Positions 15,381-24,999 of a DNA stretch of 64,000 nt are shown piece by piece. The translations under genes and the position numbers were made by a program. Source of the stretch: Nakamurella sp. PAMC28650 (GTDB taxonomy: Bacteria; Actinomycetota; Actinomycetes; Mycobacteriales; Nakamurellaceae); assembly GCF_014303395.1 (NCBI RefSeq), contig NZ_CP060298.1, forward strand, positions 5,565,851 to 5,629,850, read 5' to 3'. The stretch's first letter is position 1. Each line of letters starts with the position of its first letter. Under the pieces are notes generated by a model, which made no database searches, had not been told where the DNA came from, and was given only the letters and a program-made list of their open reading frames with translations.

Positions 15381-17716
15381 ATGATCACTCGACCATGGCG
15401 CGGATGGATCGGGACGCTGCTCGTCGCGGCCTGCCTGCTGGCGAACGCACCGCGCCCGGCCTTGGCGGCCCAGGTCCCGGCGGGCCAGCTCTCGGCCGGC
15501 CGGATCCAGGCGGCCCCGACGCCGATGGTGTCCGGGAACCACCTGCTGGACACCAGATCCGGTGCCGTATGGATTCCGCACGGGGTGAACTGGCCCAGCT
15601 TCGAGTACGCCTGTGCGCAGGGCTGGGGGTACTCCCGGGACAGTGCGGGTGCAGCCACGGCGACGGCCATCGCCTCGTGGAAGGCCGACACCGTCCGTCT
15701 GCCTCTGAACCAGGACTGCTGGCTCGGCACGAACGGGTCGCCGGCCGGTCCAGGAGCAACCGCCGCCGGTTACCGCGCCGCGGTGCAGTCGTTCGTCGGC
15801 TGAACGCGGCCGGCTTGGTGGTCATCCTGGACCTGCACTCCTCGACCACCGGCGGACCCGCCGTGTTCGGCCAGCGAGCGACGCCGGATGGCAATTCGCT
15901 GTTGTTCTGGCCCTCCGTCGCCGCCGCCTTCAGGTCGAACCACTCGGTGATGTTCGACGCCTACAACGAGCCCTACTCGCGCTGGAACGCCGCCACCGGC
16001 AGTTGGGCATTCCAGCTGAGCTGGAGCTGCTGGAAATCCGGCGGCTGCCAGGCGCCGATCGAGGACGACTACACGGCCGCCCTTTCCGGCCGGACCTACA
16101 CCGCGACCGGTATGGCGGCCATCGTGGCGGCCATCCGCGCAACCGGTGCAGCGCAACCGATCCTGCTGGGCGGACTCGACTACTCCAACGACCTCACCGG
16201 CTGGCTGGCGAACCGACCGGCCGACGGCCAACTGGTGGCGTCCTTCCACAACTACACGGGACAACACTGTTCCACCGTCGTCTGCTGGAATTCCACGGTC
16301 GCGCCGGTGGCCGCCGTCGTCCCGGTGATCACCGGCGAATTCGGTGAGGAGGACGGCACCGCCGATTTCATCAATTCCTACATGGTCTGGGCCGACGCCC
16401 ACGGCATCGGCTACCTGCCCTGGGCCTGGTGGACCGAGGCGAGCCTGACTCTGGCACTGCTGTCCGATGACGCCGGCACCCCACGCGCCCCACTGGGTAC
16501 CGCGTTCAAGGCGCATCTGGCCACGTTGGTGGCGCCACGCCCGCCACCCCCACCACCCCCACCGCCGCCACCGCCACCGCCACCGGGCGTGCAGCCAGCG
16601 CCGGGCAGTTTCGTGCCGGTCACTCCGGTGCGGCTGCTGGACACCCGCTCGGGGCTCGGCGCCCTACCACCGGGCGGTACGGCCTCCGTCCAGATCGCCG
16701 GCCGCGGCGGTGTATCGGCTACCGTGTCCGCCTTGGCGGTCAACGTCACCGTCACGGCGCCGACGGCCGCCGGCTACGTCACCGTCTACCCGTCGGGGGC
16801 GCCCCGGCCGGTGGCCTCGATCCTCGACTTCACACCACGGGAGACGACCGCGGGCCTCACCGTCATGCCCATCGGTATGGATGGAAAAATACTGCCGTAC
16901 AACGGCTCTCGGGGAACCGCCCAGCTGCTCGTCGACATCGCCGGCTACTACCGCTCCGGGACACCGACGGCGGCGGGTACCTTCGTGCCGGTGGTGCCGG
17001 CCCGGCTGCTGGACACCAGGACCGGCTGGGGTGCTCCGATCGGACCGCTGGCCGACCACGGCAGCCTGACCCTGCAGGTCGACGGCAGCGCCCACGTACC
17101 GGCCACCGGAGTTGCCGCAGCCGCGCTGACCGTCACGGTGACCGCACCGACCGCACCCGGCTACCTGACCGTCTTCACCGGCGGTCCACCGGGGACCTCC
17201 AACGTCGGATTCCGGGCCGGACAGACGGTGGCGAACTTCGCGATCGCGCCGACGACGAGGTCCGGAACCACCCGGCTCTTCAACGGATCGGCGGGGAGAA
17301 CGCAACTGGTGGCCGACGTGTCGGGTTACTTCCTGGCCGGTGCCCCGGTGGTGTCGGGGGCCTTCCGGACGCTCACGCCGGCCCGACTGCTGGATACGCG
17401 CGTGCGCACCGGGCCGATCGGTCCGGGCGGGACGCTCCCGGTCCAGGTGACCGGCATCGCCGGGGTCCCCACCGCCGGCGTCGCAGCCGTCGTGCTGAAC
17501 GTGACCGTGACGTCGCCCACCTCGGTCGGGTATCTGACGGCCTTCCCGTCCGGTACGACGCGTCCCGGGACTTCGACTCTCGACTTCACCGCCGGGCGCA
17601 CGGTGGCGAACGTGGTCGTGGTCCCGGTCGGATCGGACGGAAAGGTCAAGCTCTACAACGGTTCCGGCGGATCGACGCCTGTCATCGCCGATGTCCAGGG
17701 TTACTACCTGGCCTGA
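15381..17716 (+). pseudogene. Secreted GH5 cellulase-type hydrolase with C-terminal repeats, apparent 1-bp frameshift
   Basis: The N-terminus has a Sec signal (TLLVAACLLANAPRPALAA). A GH5 barrel follows: IPHGVNWPSFEYACAQGWG, then after the break VVILDLHSS, the acid/base Glu in FDAYNEPY and the nucleophile Glu in VITGEFGEED. The first frame stops at 15801-15803; adding one base near 15794-15799 restores SFVRLNAAGLVVILDL. A run of about 15 prolines (near 16540-16585) leads to three repeats of about 120 residues, each opening with FVPVTPVRLLDTRSG-like sequence and ending in a GYY or GYF motif, probable wall- or carbohydrate-binding modules. It lies directly after the frameshifted GH3 gene. Confidence 0.78.
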
Positions 17717-17884
17717 CGGGCAGGCCGGGCCCGACCCGATCGCCCCGGAAGCCCGACGGCCGCCGATCGAGAAACTTCCACACTGATGCAACAAACGACC
17801 CGCCGGCTGCGTGGGAGGGTCGGGGCGGGTGCGCCCGCACGTCCCCGGAGTAAGTCTCGGCACGGAGAAGGGAGGGTCCCCGCG

Positions 17885-18448
17885 GTGGCAGGAGCAGCGT
17901 CGTTCGAGGACTTCTTCCAACTCCAGCAGGCCGGGCTGGTCCGCTATGCGGCGCTATTGGCCGGATCGACCGCCCAGGGCGAGGATCTGGCCCAGGACGT
18001 GCTGGTCCGGATGTACCTGCGCTGGGACCGGTTGTCGACCGGTGAGGGCAACCTGCTGGCCTACGCGCGGCGGGCCATCACGAACGAGCACGTCTCCTGG
18101 CGCCGCCGCTGGAGCACCAGGCATGTACAGGCCGTCGGCGATCGACTGCCGGACACCCCGGTGAATCCTTGGACCGAAGGACCCGACGAAGAACTGTGGC
18201 GGCGCCTGCACGCTCTGCCCGCCCGCCCGAGGGCGGCCCTGATCATGCGCTTCTACCAGGACCTCACCGACGCCGAGATCGCCGACGCACTGGACTGCCG
18301 CGTAGGCACCGTGCGCTCGCACATCAGTCGCGGACTGGCCGCACTCCGCATCGACGCCCTGGCTCCGTCGGGGTCTTCGTCCGGCCCCCGCGACGCACCG
18401 GCCGTCTTCGCCGTCCGAGACGAGAAGGAACCACGAGATGAACGATAG
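17885..18448 (+). CDS. SigE family RNA polymerase sigma factor
   Basis: The 187-residue protein is an ECF sigma factor of the actinobacterial SigE group (SigE-family, about 170-190 residues). Region 2 shows FEDFFQLQQAGLVRYAALLAG and GEDLAQDVLVRMYLRW; region 4 shows LPARPRAALIMRFYQDLTDAEIADAL followed by VGTVRSHISRGLAALR. The GTG at 17885 is preceded by AAGGGAGGG; an ATG at 17786 gives a basic extension lacking similarity. It overlaps the next gene by 11 bases, the usual sigma/anti-sigma arrangement. The inducing signal is unknown; the preceding genes are glycan hydrolases. Confidence 0.85.
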   Translation: MAGAASFEDFFQLQQAGLVRYAALLAGSTAQGEDLAQDVLVRMYLRWDRLSTGEGNLLAYARRAITNEHVSWRRRWSTRHVQAVGDRLPDTPVNPWTEGPDEELWRRLHALPARPRAALIMRFYQDLTDAEIADALDCRVGTVRSHISRGLAALRIDALAPSGSSSGPRDAPAVFAVRDEKEPRDER

Positions 18449-18875
18449 CCAGGAACAGCTCCGCGAGATGCTCGTGCGTCGCGGCGATCGCGTCCATTCG
18501 AGCCTGACGGTCTCCGACATCAGGGATGCCGGGCTGCGCACGCACCGGCATCCGATGCGGCTGGCGGCGCCGCTACTGGTGGCGGCGTCCGTGGCCATCG
18601 TCGTCGTGGTGATCGCGTTCACCGGAGGGCAGAGCGCGCCCACCGTCCCGCCGGCAGGCCCGGGGCCGGGCAACAGCGTGACCAGCCCGAGCCACCCGGC
18701 CCGACCGACGACCACTGCGCCCGCGACAACCATCCCGACCAAGACCATCCCGACCAAGACCATCCCGACCACGGAGGCACCGACCCCGACCACCGCCGCG
18801 GTCCAGGTACCGGCCACGATCACCGTCACAGCGAGCAGACCTGCCGGGACGTCGACCGTCCGGGCCACCCCCTGA
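18438..18875 (+). CDS. Putative membrane anti-sigma or sigma-linked protein
   Basis: The 145-residue protein has a cytoplasmic N-terminus of about 40 residues, one transmembrane helix (APLLVAASVAIVVVVIAF) and an extracytoplasmic Thr/Pro-rich tail with short repeats of TIPTK. The layout and the 11-base overlap with the sigma gene suggest an anti-sigma factor that senses something outside the membrane. No zinc-binding anti-sigma motif (HxxxCxxC) is present, so the role is inferred from context only. Confidence 0.6.
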   Translation: MNDSQEQLREMLVRRGDRVHSSLTVSDIRDAGLRTHRHPMRLAAPLLVAASVAIVVVVIAFTGGQSAPTVPPAGPGPGNSVTSPSHPARPTTTAPATTIPTKTIPTKTIPTTEAPTPTTAAVQVPATITVTASRPAGTSTVRATP

Positions 18876-19029
18876 GGATCCACCCGAGATCGTGTCCGTG
18901 GCCACCCCCGCAACTCCCCAGGGCTGCAACAGAACCGGGCCGGGGGGCGTGTAGTCGGCAGGGGTCGCACCGGGCGAGTCCGCATCGCGCATTCATCACA
19001 TCGAGCATCCATCACAGGGAGAGATCACC

Positions 19030-19527
19030 ATGATCACCACGAGAACCAAGCTTGCCGCCGGCGGGGCCGCCCTGGTCGCCGGGGCAGGTCTGACCCTGGT
19101 CCTGTGGGCCGGGAACGCCGGAGCCACGGCGCCCGGTCACGCGCCGAACACCACCCCGGCCGGCGTCGTGGTGACCAGGTCGGCGGTGCCGGGGGCGGTG
19201 CCGAACAAGGTGGACCCGAAGGCGCCGCGCCCGACCGCGACGATCACCGCAACACCCGGCCCCGCGGTCCCGGGCGGTCCGGTGGTGACCAAATCGATCG
19301 CGCCGGGCGGGGTGGCGAGCAAGGTGGACCCGAAGGCGCCACGCCCGACCGCGACGATCACCGCAACACCCGGCCCCGCCGCACCGGGCGGTCAAAAGGC
19401 TGCGCCGGGCGGGAATTCCGGTGTCCAGACGATCATCGCGAAGGACGGGAGCAAGGTCACCGTTCCCCTCGAACAGGGGCCGCCCACCACCGTCTACCCG
19501 ACCCCGGTGGCGCCCGCCACCAGATAA
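19030..19527 (+). CDS. Secreted Pro/Ala/Thr-rich repeat protein, unknown function
   Basis: The 165-residue product has an N-terminal signal-like helix (LAAGGAALVAGAGLTLVLW ending near AGATA) and then low-complexity sequence. Two copies of a unit of about 38 residues contain KVDPKAPRPTATITATPGPA; the DNA copies at about 19207-19266 and 19321-19380 are nearly identical with a 114-base period. The C-terminal part has VQTIIAKDGSKVTVPL. A GGGAGA site precedes the ATG. It follows the sigma/anti-sigma pair by 154 bases and may be a target of that sigma factor. No known domain is recognised. Confidence 0.6.
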   Translation: MITTRTKLAAGGAALVAGAGLTLVLWAGNAGATAPGHAPNTTPAGVVVTRSAVPGAVPNKVDPKAPRPTATITATPGPAVPGGPVVTKSIAPGGVASKVDPKAPRPTATITATPGPAAPGGQKAAPGGNSGVQTIIAKDGSKVTVPLEQGPPTTVYPTPVAPATR

Positions 19528-19582
19528 GGACGGCTTTCCGGCCAGGTCGGCGGCGACGGGGCGACTCGCCGCCGCCGGCGAC

Positions 19583-19811
19583 CTACCGGTCGGAACCCGG
19601 TGCCGGCACCGGCACCGGCACCGGTGAACAACGTCGGATCGATGCGGCCCTGGTGCGGGCGGCGGCATCGGCGGCGGCCGCGAAGGAGTCCGGGTCGGTC
19701 TGCTCCAGCAGGTCGTCGGCCGGCCGGTAGGCCCTCCAGCACAGGGTCCATCGGATCGAGTCCCGTTCGCGCGAGCATCGCGTCGGCTTCCACCGGGGCG
19801 GGCCGGTCCAT
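19583..19811 (-). pseudogene. Small ORF coupled to hypE with an apparent frameshift
   Basis: The hypE stop overlaps an ATG as TGATG (19813-19809), opening a frame that reads [20 protein letters not shown]. About 25 residues in, that frame turns into improbable Arg/Gly-rich sequence, while the neighbouring frame continues with natural codon use as AYRPADDLLEQTDPDSFAAA to a TAG at 19585-19583. Removing one G of the GGG at 19732-19734 (minus strand) joins them into about 75 residues. It would be the last gene of the hyp transcript. No family is recognised and the call rests on overlap and codon use alone. Confidence 0.35.
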
Positions 19812-20881
19812 CAACAGATCCTGGGTAGTTGCTCGCCGATCGGCAGATCCACCACCCGGTTGCCGCCCAGGGCCGTGCGCGCGACCACCATGCCGGCGTG
19901 TGCCGAACCGCACCGACCGATGACGGTGGCCTCCTTGCCGTTCTCGTGGGCCTGCATCGCCGACAGCACCCTCTCGGCGTCGGGCTGGGCGACGATCGCG
20001 ATCAACTTGCCCTCGTTCGCCACCTGCAGAGGGTCAAGGCCCAGCAGGCTGCAGGCGTTCGCCACCAGCTCCGGAATGGGCAGATCCTTTTCCACCAGGT
20101 CGATTCCGACGCCGGAGGCCCTGGCGATCTCGTTGAGCGAGGCCGACACCCCGCCGCGGGTCGGATCACGCAGGACGTGGATGTCCGCACCGGTCGCGAT
20201 CATCGCTGCCACCATCCCGTGCAACGGGGCACTGTCGGTCTCGATGCTGGTGCCGAACTCCAGCCCTTCCCGGCAACTCATGATCGCCACCCCGTGCAGC
20301 CCGATCGGCCCGCTGATCAGCACCACGTCGCCGACCGCGGCCCGGGTGGGCCGGATGTCGACGCCGTCGTCGATCACCCCGATTCCCGCGGTATTGATGA
20401 AGACGCCGTCCCCGTTTCCGGTGTCGACCACCTTGGTGTCGCCGGTGACCAGTTGCACGCCCGCTACCGCGGCGGCGTTGCCCATCGCCGTGGCGATCCG
20501 ATTGATGTCGGTCAGCGCGGTGCCCTCCTCCAGGATGAAGGCGGTCGAGAGATAGAGAGGCCGGGCACCGGACATGGCCAGGTCGTTGACCGTTCCGTTG
20601 ACGGCCAGGTCGCCGATGTTCCCCCCGGGGAAGAACATCGGCTTGACCACGTAGGAGTCGGTGGAGAACGCCAGCCGCCCGGCCGGGCGCGGCAGCACCG
20701 CGGAGTCGGCGAGCTCGGCGGCGGCAGCCGCACCGAAGGCCGGCAGGAACAGGTGCTCGATCAGCTCGCCGGACATCGCGCCACCGCCACCGTGCCCCAT
20801 CACGATGTGCGGTGAGTCCCGGAGCGGGACCGGACAGGTCCAGCCGTCGAAATCCGGTGCAGCGTCGCGTCGTTCAGGCAT
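19811..20881 (-). CDS. hypE: Hydrogenase maturation protein HypE
   Basis: The 356-residue protein is HypE, which dehydrates a carbamoyl group on its C-terminal Cys to a thiocyanate that becomes the CN ligands of the [NiFe] centre. It shows the AIRS/PurM-like fold: [22 protein letters not shown]-site motifs such as GDTKVVD and [17 protein letters not shown], and the invariant C-terminal LPRIC with the acceptor Cys as last residue. The ATG at 20881 overlaps the hypD stop by 8 bases; an in-frame upstream extension is antisense to hypD coding and rejected. Confidence 0.93.
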   Translation of the reverse strand: MPERRDAAPDFDGWTCPVPLRDSPHIVMGHGGGGAMSGELIEHLFLPAFGAAAAAELADSAVLPRPAGRLAFSTDSYVVKPMFFPGGNIGDLAVNGTVNDLAMSGARPLYLSTAFILEEGTALTDINRIATAMGNAAAVAGVQLVTGDTKVVDTGNGDGVFINTAGIGVIDDGVDIRPTRAAVGDVVLISGPIGLHGVAIMSCREGLEFGTSIETDSAPLHGMVAAMIATGADIHVLRDPTRGGVSASLNEIARASGVGIDLVEKDLPIPELVANACSLLGLDPLQVANEGKLIAIVAQPDAERVLSAMQAHENGKEATVIGRCGSAHAGMVVARTALGGNRVVDLPIGEQLPRIC

Positions 20882-21986
20882 GACTGGCCGCCGGGGTGAG
20901 CTCGAGACGACGGTAGAGGTAGTAGGCGGCGCACGCACCCTCGGAAGAGACCATGGTGGCGCCCAACGGATTGCGGGGAGTGCATTCCTTGCCGAAGGCT
21001 GCACATTCATGGGGCTTGATCAGCCCCTGCAGCACCTCGCCGGACCGGCAGAGCGTCGATTCCTCCGTCTTGATGTTGCGCACGTCGAATCGGTTCTCGG
21101 CGTCGAACGCGGCATATTTCGGTGCCAGCTGCCAGCCGCTGCCCGGAATCATCCCGATCCCCCGCCAGACCCGGTCCGTCCGTTCGAACACATCGTCCAG
21201 CATGGCCTGGGCGGCCGGGTTGCCCTCCTCGGTGACGGCGCGGGAGTAGGCGTTCTCGACCTCGTGTCGACCGGATTCCAGTTGCAGCACCGTCTTGCGG
21301 ATCCCCTCCAGGATGTCCAGCGGCTCGAATCCGGTGACCACGATCGGCACCTCGTACTTCGCGGCCAGCGACGGGTACTCCCGCGTCCCCATCACGCTGC
21401 ACACGTGCCCGGCCGCCAGGAAGGCCTGGACCCGGCAGGTCGGCGACTCCATGATCGCAGAGATGGCCGGGGGGACCAGCACGTGCGAGACCAGCAGCGA
21501 GAAGTTTTCGATACCAAGCCGTTTTGCCTGGTAGACCGTCATCGCATTGGCGGGGGCGGTGGTCTCGAAGCCGATGCCGAAGAAGACCACCTGACGGTCG
21601 GGGTTGTCCTTCGCGATCTTCAGCGCATCTAGCGGCGAGTAGACCACCCGGACGTCGCCGCCCAGACTCTTGACCCGGAACAGGTCGTCCTTGGATCCCG
21701 GCACCCGGAGCATGTCCCCGAAGGAGCAGAAGATGACCCCCGGCCGGGCCGCGATCGACAGCGCCCGGTCGATGATCTCCAGCGGGGTCACGCAGACCGG
21801 ACACCCCGGGCCGTGGATCATCTCGATCTCGTCCGGCAGGAGCTGGTCGATGCCGTGCCGGATGATCGAGTGGGTCTGCCCGCCGCACACCTCCATGATC
21901 GCCCAGCGGCGGGTGGCGGCCGCCCGGATCCGATCCAGCAGATTGTGGGCCAGATCGGGATTGGAGAACTCCTCCAGGTATTTCAT
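20874..21986 (-). CDS. hypD: Hydrogenase maturation protein HypD
   Basis: The 370-residue protein is HypD, the iron-sulfur scaffold on which Fe(CN)2CO is assembled with HypC. Signature Cys motifs are present: [31 protein letters not shown], and late CxxC-type clusters around [15 protein letters not shown] and [14 protein letters not shown]. Length is normal. The ATG overlaps the hypC stop as ATGA, and hypE follows with an 8-base overlap, so hypC, hypD and hypE are made from one coupled transcript. Confidence 0.95.
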   Translation of the reverse strand: MKYLEEFSNPDLAHNLLDRIRAAATRRWAIMEVCGGQTHSIIRHGIDQLLPDEIEMIHGPGCPVCVTPLEIIDRALSIAARPGVIFCSFGDMLRVPGSKDDLFRVKSLGGDVRVVYSPLDALKIAKDNPDRQVVFFGIGFETTAPANAMTVYQAKRLGIENFSLLVSHVLVPPAISAIMESPTCRVQAFLAAGHVCSVMGTREYPSLAAKYEVPIVVTGFEPLDILEGIRKTVLQLESGRHEVENAYSRAVTEEGNPAAQAMLDDVFERTDRVWRGIGMIPGSGWQLAPKYAAFDAENRFDVRNIKTEESTLCRSGEVLQGLIKPHECAAFGKECTPRNPLGATMVSSEGACAAYYLYRRLELTPAASHA

Positions 21987-22312
21987 CGTCCTGCTCCGTT
22001 CGTCAGGGCGACGCCGCTGGTCGTCGGGTCCCCGCTCGGGCCGGCCGCTCTGGCGGCCAGCGCGAAGCCGTCCCCGAATTCCTCCGCCATGATGCCGAGC
22101 CTCTCGAATTCCGCCAGCGTGGCCAGCGCGGACTCCTCGTCCAGTTTCTGCAGTGCGAACCCCACGTGCACGATGACGTAGTCACCGACGGCGGCGTCGG
22201 GGACGTACTCCAGGCACACCTGCTTCACGACACCGCCGAAATCCACCTCTGACATCAGCGTGTCGTCAGCCTCGAACATCCTCAGGATGCGGCCCGGAAC
22301 GGCTAGACACAT
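21983..22312 (-). CDS. hypC: Hydrogenase maturation chaperone HypC
   Basis: The 109-residue protein is HypC/HupF, which carries iron between HypD and the hydrogenase large subunit. It has the essential N-terminal [10 protein letters not shown], with Cys2 exposed after Met removal, and the conserved [31 protein letters not shown] core. The C-terminal 30 residues (Ala/Gly-rich) are longer than in many HypC proteins. It overlaps hypF by 10 bases and hypD by 4. A second, partial HypC-like sequence is fused to the HypF N-terminus just upstream. Confidence 0.93.
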   Translation of the reverse strand: MCLAVPGRILRMFEADDTLMSEVDFGGVVKQVCLEYVPDAAVGDYVIVHVGFALQKLDEESALATLAEFERLGIMAEEFGDGFALAARAAGPSGDPTTSGVALTNGAGR

Positions 22313-24792
22313 GGTGGAACCCCTCTCTCGACATGCTGTGCGCCGGCGGCAGCCAGCTGACCCAGGGCCAGACCGCCGTCATTCGGCGGGACCCGACGAT
22401 TGCGCAGGACGGTGAAACCGGCACGACGCAGTCGGTCGCAGGACGCACCCAGCAGCAGCGCGTTCTGGAACACGCCGCCCGACAGAGCAACGGTGGCCAG
22501 GCCGGTCGACTCGCGGGCCCGGTCGGCCAGGGTCACCACCAGATCGACGACCCCACGATGGAAACGCGCGCCGATGTCGCCGGCCGGCCGGCCGTCCAGC
22601 GCGTCGGCGGCGACGGCCCTGATCACCGGACCGCAGTCCACCACCAGCCCGTCGGCCCCGGTGGTGCCGGTCCCGCCGATGCCGAAGGCGTAGGCCATGG
22701 GCGACAGGCGGAACCGGTTGCGGGACAGCCCTTCCAGCTCGATGGCGGCCTGCGCCTCGTAGTCGGCCACCTGACGCACGCCCGCAATCGCGCTGACGGC
22801 GTCGAACAGTCGGCCCATGCTGGAGGTGGGAACGCATGCGAATCCGGTGTCGAGTTGGTGCCGGAGCACCCGGCGCTCCTCCGGCGGACAGTGCACCACA
22901 CAGGCCAGATCCTGGTCCCACGGCACCCCGGCGGCCGTGAGATGCGACAGCGCCATCCGGTAGGGCCGCTCCACCGCTGCATCTCCGCCGGGCAGTGGCA
23001 CGTACCCGAGATGGGCGAACCGGGAGAAGTCCTGATAGCGGGCGATCAACACCTCTCCGCCCCAGACCGCACCGTCGGAGCCGAAACCGGTTCCGTCGAA
23101 TGCGATCCCGATGACCGGTTGATCGCCCCAGCCGTGCTCGGCCAGGACGGAGCAGATGTGCGCATGGTGATGTTGGACCTGCGACCGGTGCACGGGCTGA
23201 CGATCGGCCCACGCGGTGCTCCGGTACCCGGGGTGACGGTCCGAGACCACCAGCCCCGGAACGACACCGGTCAGCATCTTCAGATGACCGGCGGTGACGC
23301 CGAGCGTCTCCAACGAGCGCACGTCGTCCATGTCCCCGATGTGCTGGCTCATCCAGGCGTACCCGCCGTCGGCGATGCAGCAGGTGTTCTTCAGGTCCGC
23401 GCCGACCGCCAGCATCGCCTCCACCGGGACCGGGAGCGCGATCGGCAGTGGCGCATAGCCTCTGGACCGGCGGATGGGTTGCGGTCCGCCGTCCACGACA
23501 CGGGCCACGGAGTCGTCGCACGGTACGTGGATCGGGCGATCATGACGCAACCAGCCGTCGACGATCGGGCCGAGCAGCTCCACGGCGTCCTCGTCGTCGG
23601 TGATGATCGGCTCGCCCGACATGTTCCCCGAGGTCATCACCAGGACCACCGGGGAAGGCGCATCGCCGGGCAGGCCGAACAGCAGGGCGTGCACAGGCGT
23701 GTACGGCAGCAGCACGCCCAGGTCCGGGTTGCCCGGGGCCACCGAGACGGCGACCCTGACCGGTCCGTCGGCGCGCGTGGACAGCAACACGATCGGCCGG
23801 GCCCGGCTCTCCAGCAGCGCGGCCTCCTCCAGCGTCAGGTCGGCGACCATCGCCGCGGTGCTCAGGTCGGGGACCATCACAGCGAAGGGCTTGTCACCGC
23901 GCTTCTTTCGTCGGCGGAGTTCGGCCACGGCCCGATCGTCACCGGCATCGCAGACCAGGTGGTAGCCACCCAGACCCTTGACCGCGAGGATGCGGCCGGC
24001 CGAGAGCGCCGCCCGGGCTGCAGCCATCGCCGCCTCGTCGGTCGTCGCGGGCTCCCCCGGCACCAGGAACTGCAGTCGCGGCCCGCACTCCCGGCAGGCG
24101 ATCGGCTGTGCGTGGAACCGGCGATCGGCGGGATCGTTGTACTCCGCGAGGCAGGCCGGGCACATCTGGAACCCGGCCATCGTGGTGCTGGCGCGGTCGT
24201 ACGGGAGCGAGGTGATGACGGTGAACCGCGGCCCGCAGTTGGTGCAGGTGATGAACGGGTGCCGGTATCGCCGGTCCGCCGGATCGCCCATCTCGGCGAG
24301 GCAGTCACGGCAGGTGGCCACGTCGGGGGACGCCAGAGTGCGACCCGCCGAACCGGCCGCGGTCGCGCCGATGTGGAACCCGGTGCCGCCCCGGACCGGG
24401 ATGTCGGATGTCTCGACCCGGTCCACGACGGCCAGCGGTGGGGGCCGGCGGCGCAGACGCACCAGGAATTCCTCGACGGCCGCCGGATCGCCCTCGAGTT
24501 CGATCAGCACCCCGGCGCTGTCGTTGATCACCGATCCGGCCAGGTGGAACTCCATCGCGGTGGCGTACACGAAAGGTCGGAACCCGACGCCCTGGACGAG
24601 GCCCGACACGCGGATCCGGCGCCGGCACCGCAGAGAAGAGCTGCGCAGCATCGATCCACCCGTCGCCCCGACGGCCGGATCAGGCACGTACGGCAGGCAG
24701 ATCCGCCGCTGCGCCCCGTCGAAGTCGACGACCGCCATGGGTGCACCACCCTCGTGGAAACCTGCTGGATCCGTCCCGGGACTACTGCACAT
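22303..24792 (-). CDS. hypF: Carbamoyltransferase HypF with a HypC-like N-terminal extension
   Basis: HypF makes the carbamoyl group, from carbamoyl phosphate and ATP, that HypE converts to cyanide. Seen here are the acylphosphatase domain (VSGLVQGVGFRPFVYA), paired zinc fingers (CRDCLAEM...CTNCGPRF and CPACLAEY...CRECGPRL), the YrdC-like domain (GGYHLVCDAGD, KPFAVMV) and the Kae1-like domain with HHHAH and FDGTGFGSDG. Unusually, about 46 residues precede the acylphosphatase domain and match HypC: MCSSPG, MAVVDFDG and ICLPYVPDPAVG. The ATG at 24792 (or 24795) starts this fusion; an internal ATG at 24651 would give ordinary HypF. Overlaps hypC by 10 bases. Confidence 0.9.
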   Translation of the reverse strand: MCSSPGTDPAGFHEGGAPMAVVDFDGAQRRICLPYVPDPAVGATGGSMLRSSSLRCRRRIRVSGLVQGVGFRPFVYATAMEFHLAGSVINDSAGVLIELEGDPAAVEEFLVRLRRRPPPLAVVDRVETSDIPVRGGTGFHIGATAAGSAGRTLASPDVATCRDCLAEMGDPADRRYRHPFITCTNCGPRFTVITSLPYDRASTTMAGFQMCPACLAEYNDPADRRFHAQPIACRECGPRLQFLVPGEPATTDEAAMAAARAALSAGRILAVKGLGGYHLVCDAGDDRAVAELRRRKKRGDKPFAVMVPDLSTAAMVADLTLEEAALLESRARPIVLLSTRADGPVRVAVSVAPGNPDLGVLLPYTPVHALLFGLPGDAPSPVVLVMTSGNMSGEPIITDDEDAVELLGPIVDGWLRHDRPIHVPCDDSVARVVDGGPQPIRRSRGYAPLPIALPVPVEAMLAVGADLKNTCCIADGGYAWMSQHIGDMDDVRSLETLGVTAGHLKMLTGVVPGLVVSDRHPGYRSTAWADRQPVHRSQVQHHHAHICSVLAEHGWGDQPVIGIAFDGTGFGSDGAVWGGEVLIARYQDFSRFAHLGYVPLPGGDAAVERPYRMALSHLTAAGVPWDQDLACVVHCPPEERRVLRHQLDTGFACVPTSSMGRLFDAVSAIAGVRQVADYEAQAAIELEGLSRNRFRLSPMAYAFGIGGTGTTGADGLVVDCGPVIRAVAADALDGRPAGDIGARFHRGVVDLVVTLADRARESTGLATVALSGGVFQNALLLGASCDRLRRAGFTVLRNRRVPPNDGGLALGQLAAAGAQHVERGVPPCV

Positions 24793-24960
24793 CATGCTCT
24801 TCACCTTTCCGCTCCCCGACGACGACCCGGGTGGTTGCCGGTGTCCACCGCCGCCGGGCGCCGGCCGGGAGGCAGGAGTGGTTCACTGTGCTCGTCTTCG
24901 CGGAGAATGCCGAGGTTCTTCCGCCGCATCCACCGCCGCCGGCGATCCGAAGGAGAGACC

Positions 24961-24999
24961 GTGAAAGGTCCATCGAAGCCGCGGTTCATCCATGCATGA
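24961..24999 (+). other. Possible leader ORF overlapping the hypA start
   Basis: A strong AAGGAG site (24950-24955) precedes GTG at 24961, opening a 12-codon frame (MKGPSKPRFIHA) whose TGA at 24997-24999 overlaps the hypA ATG (24992) by 8 bases. hypA itself has no clear ribosome site. The arrangement suggests that translation of this short leader feeds hypA by coupling. It may alternatively be only a fortuitous frame. Confidence 0.35.

Noticed and set aside
22333..24999. An 888-codon plus-strand open frame opposite hypF
   Set aside because: hypF on the minus strand has all zinc-finger and catalytic motifs; the antisense frame has none.
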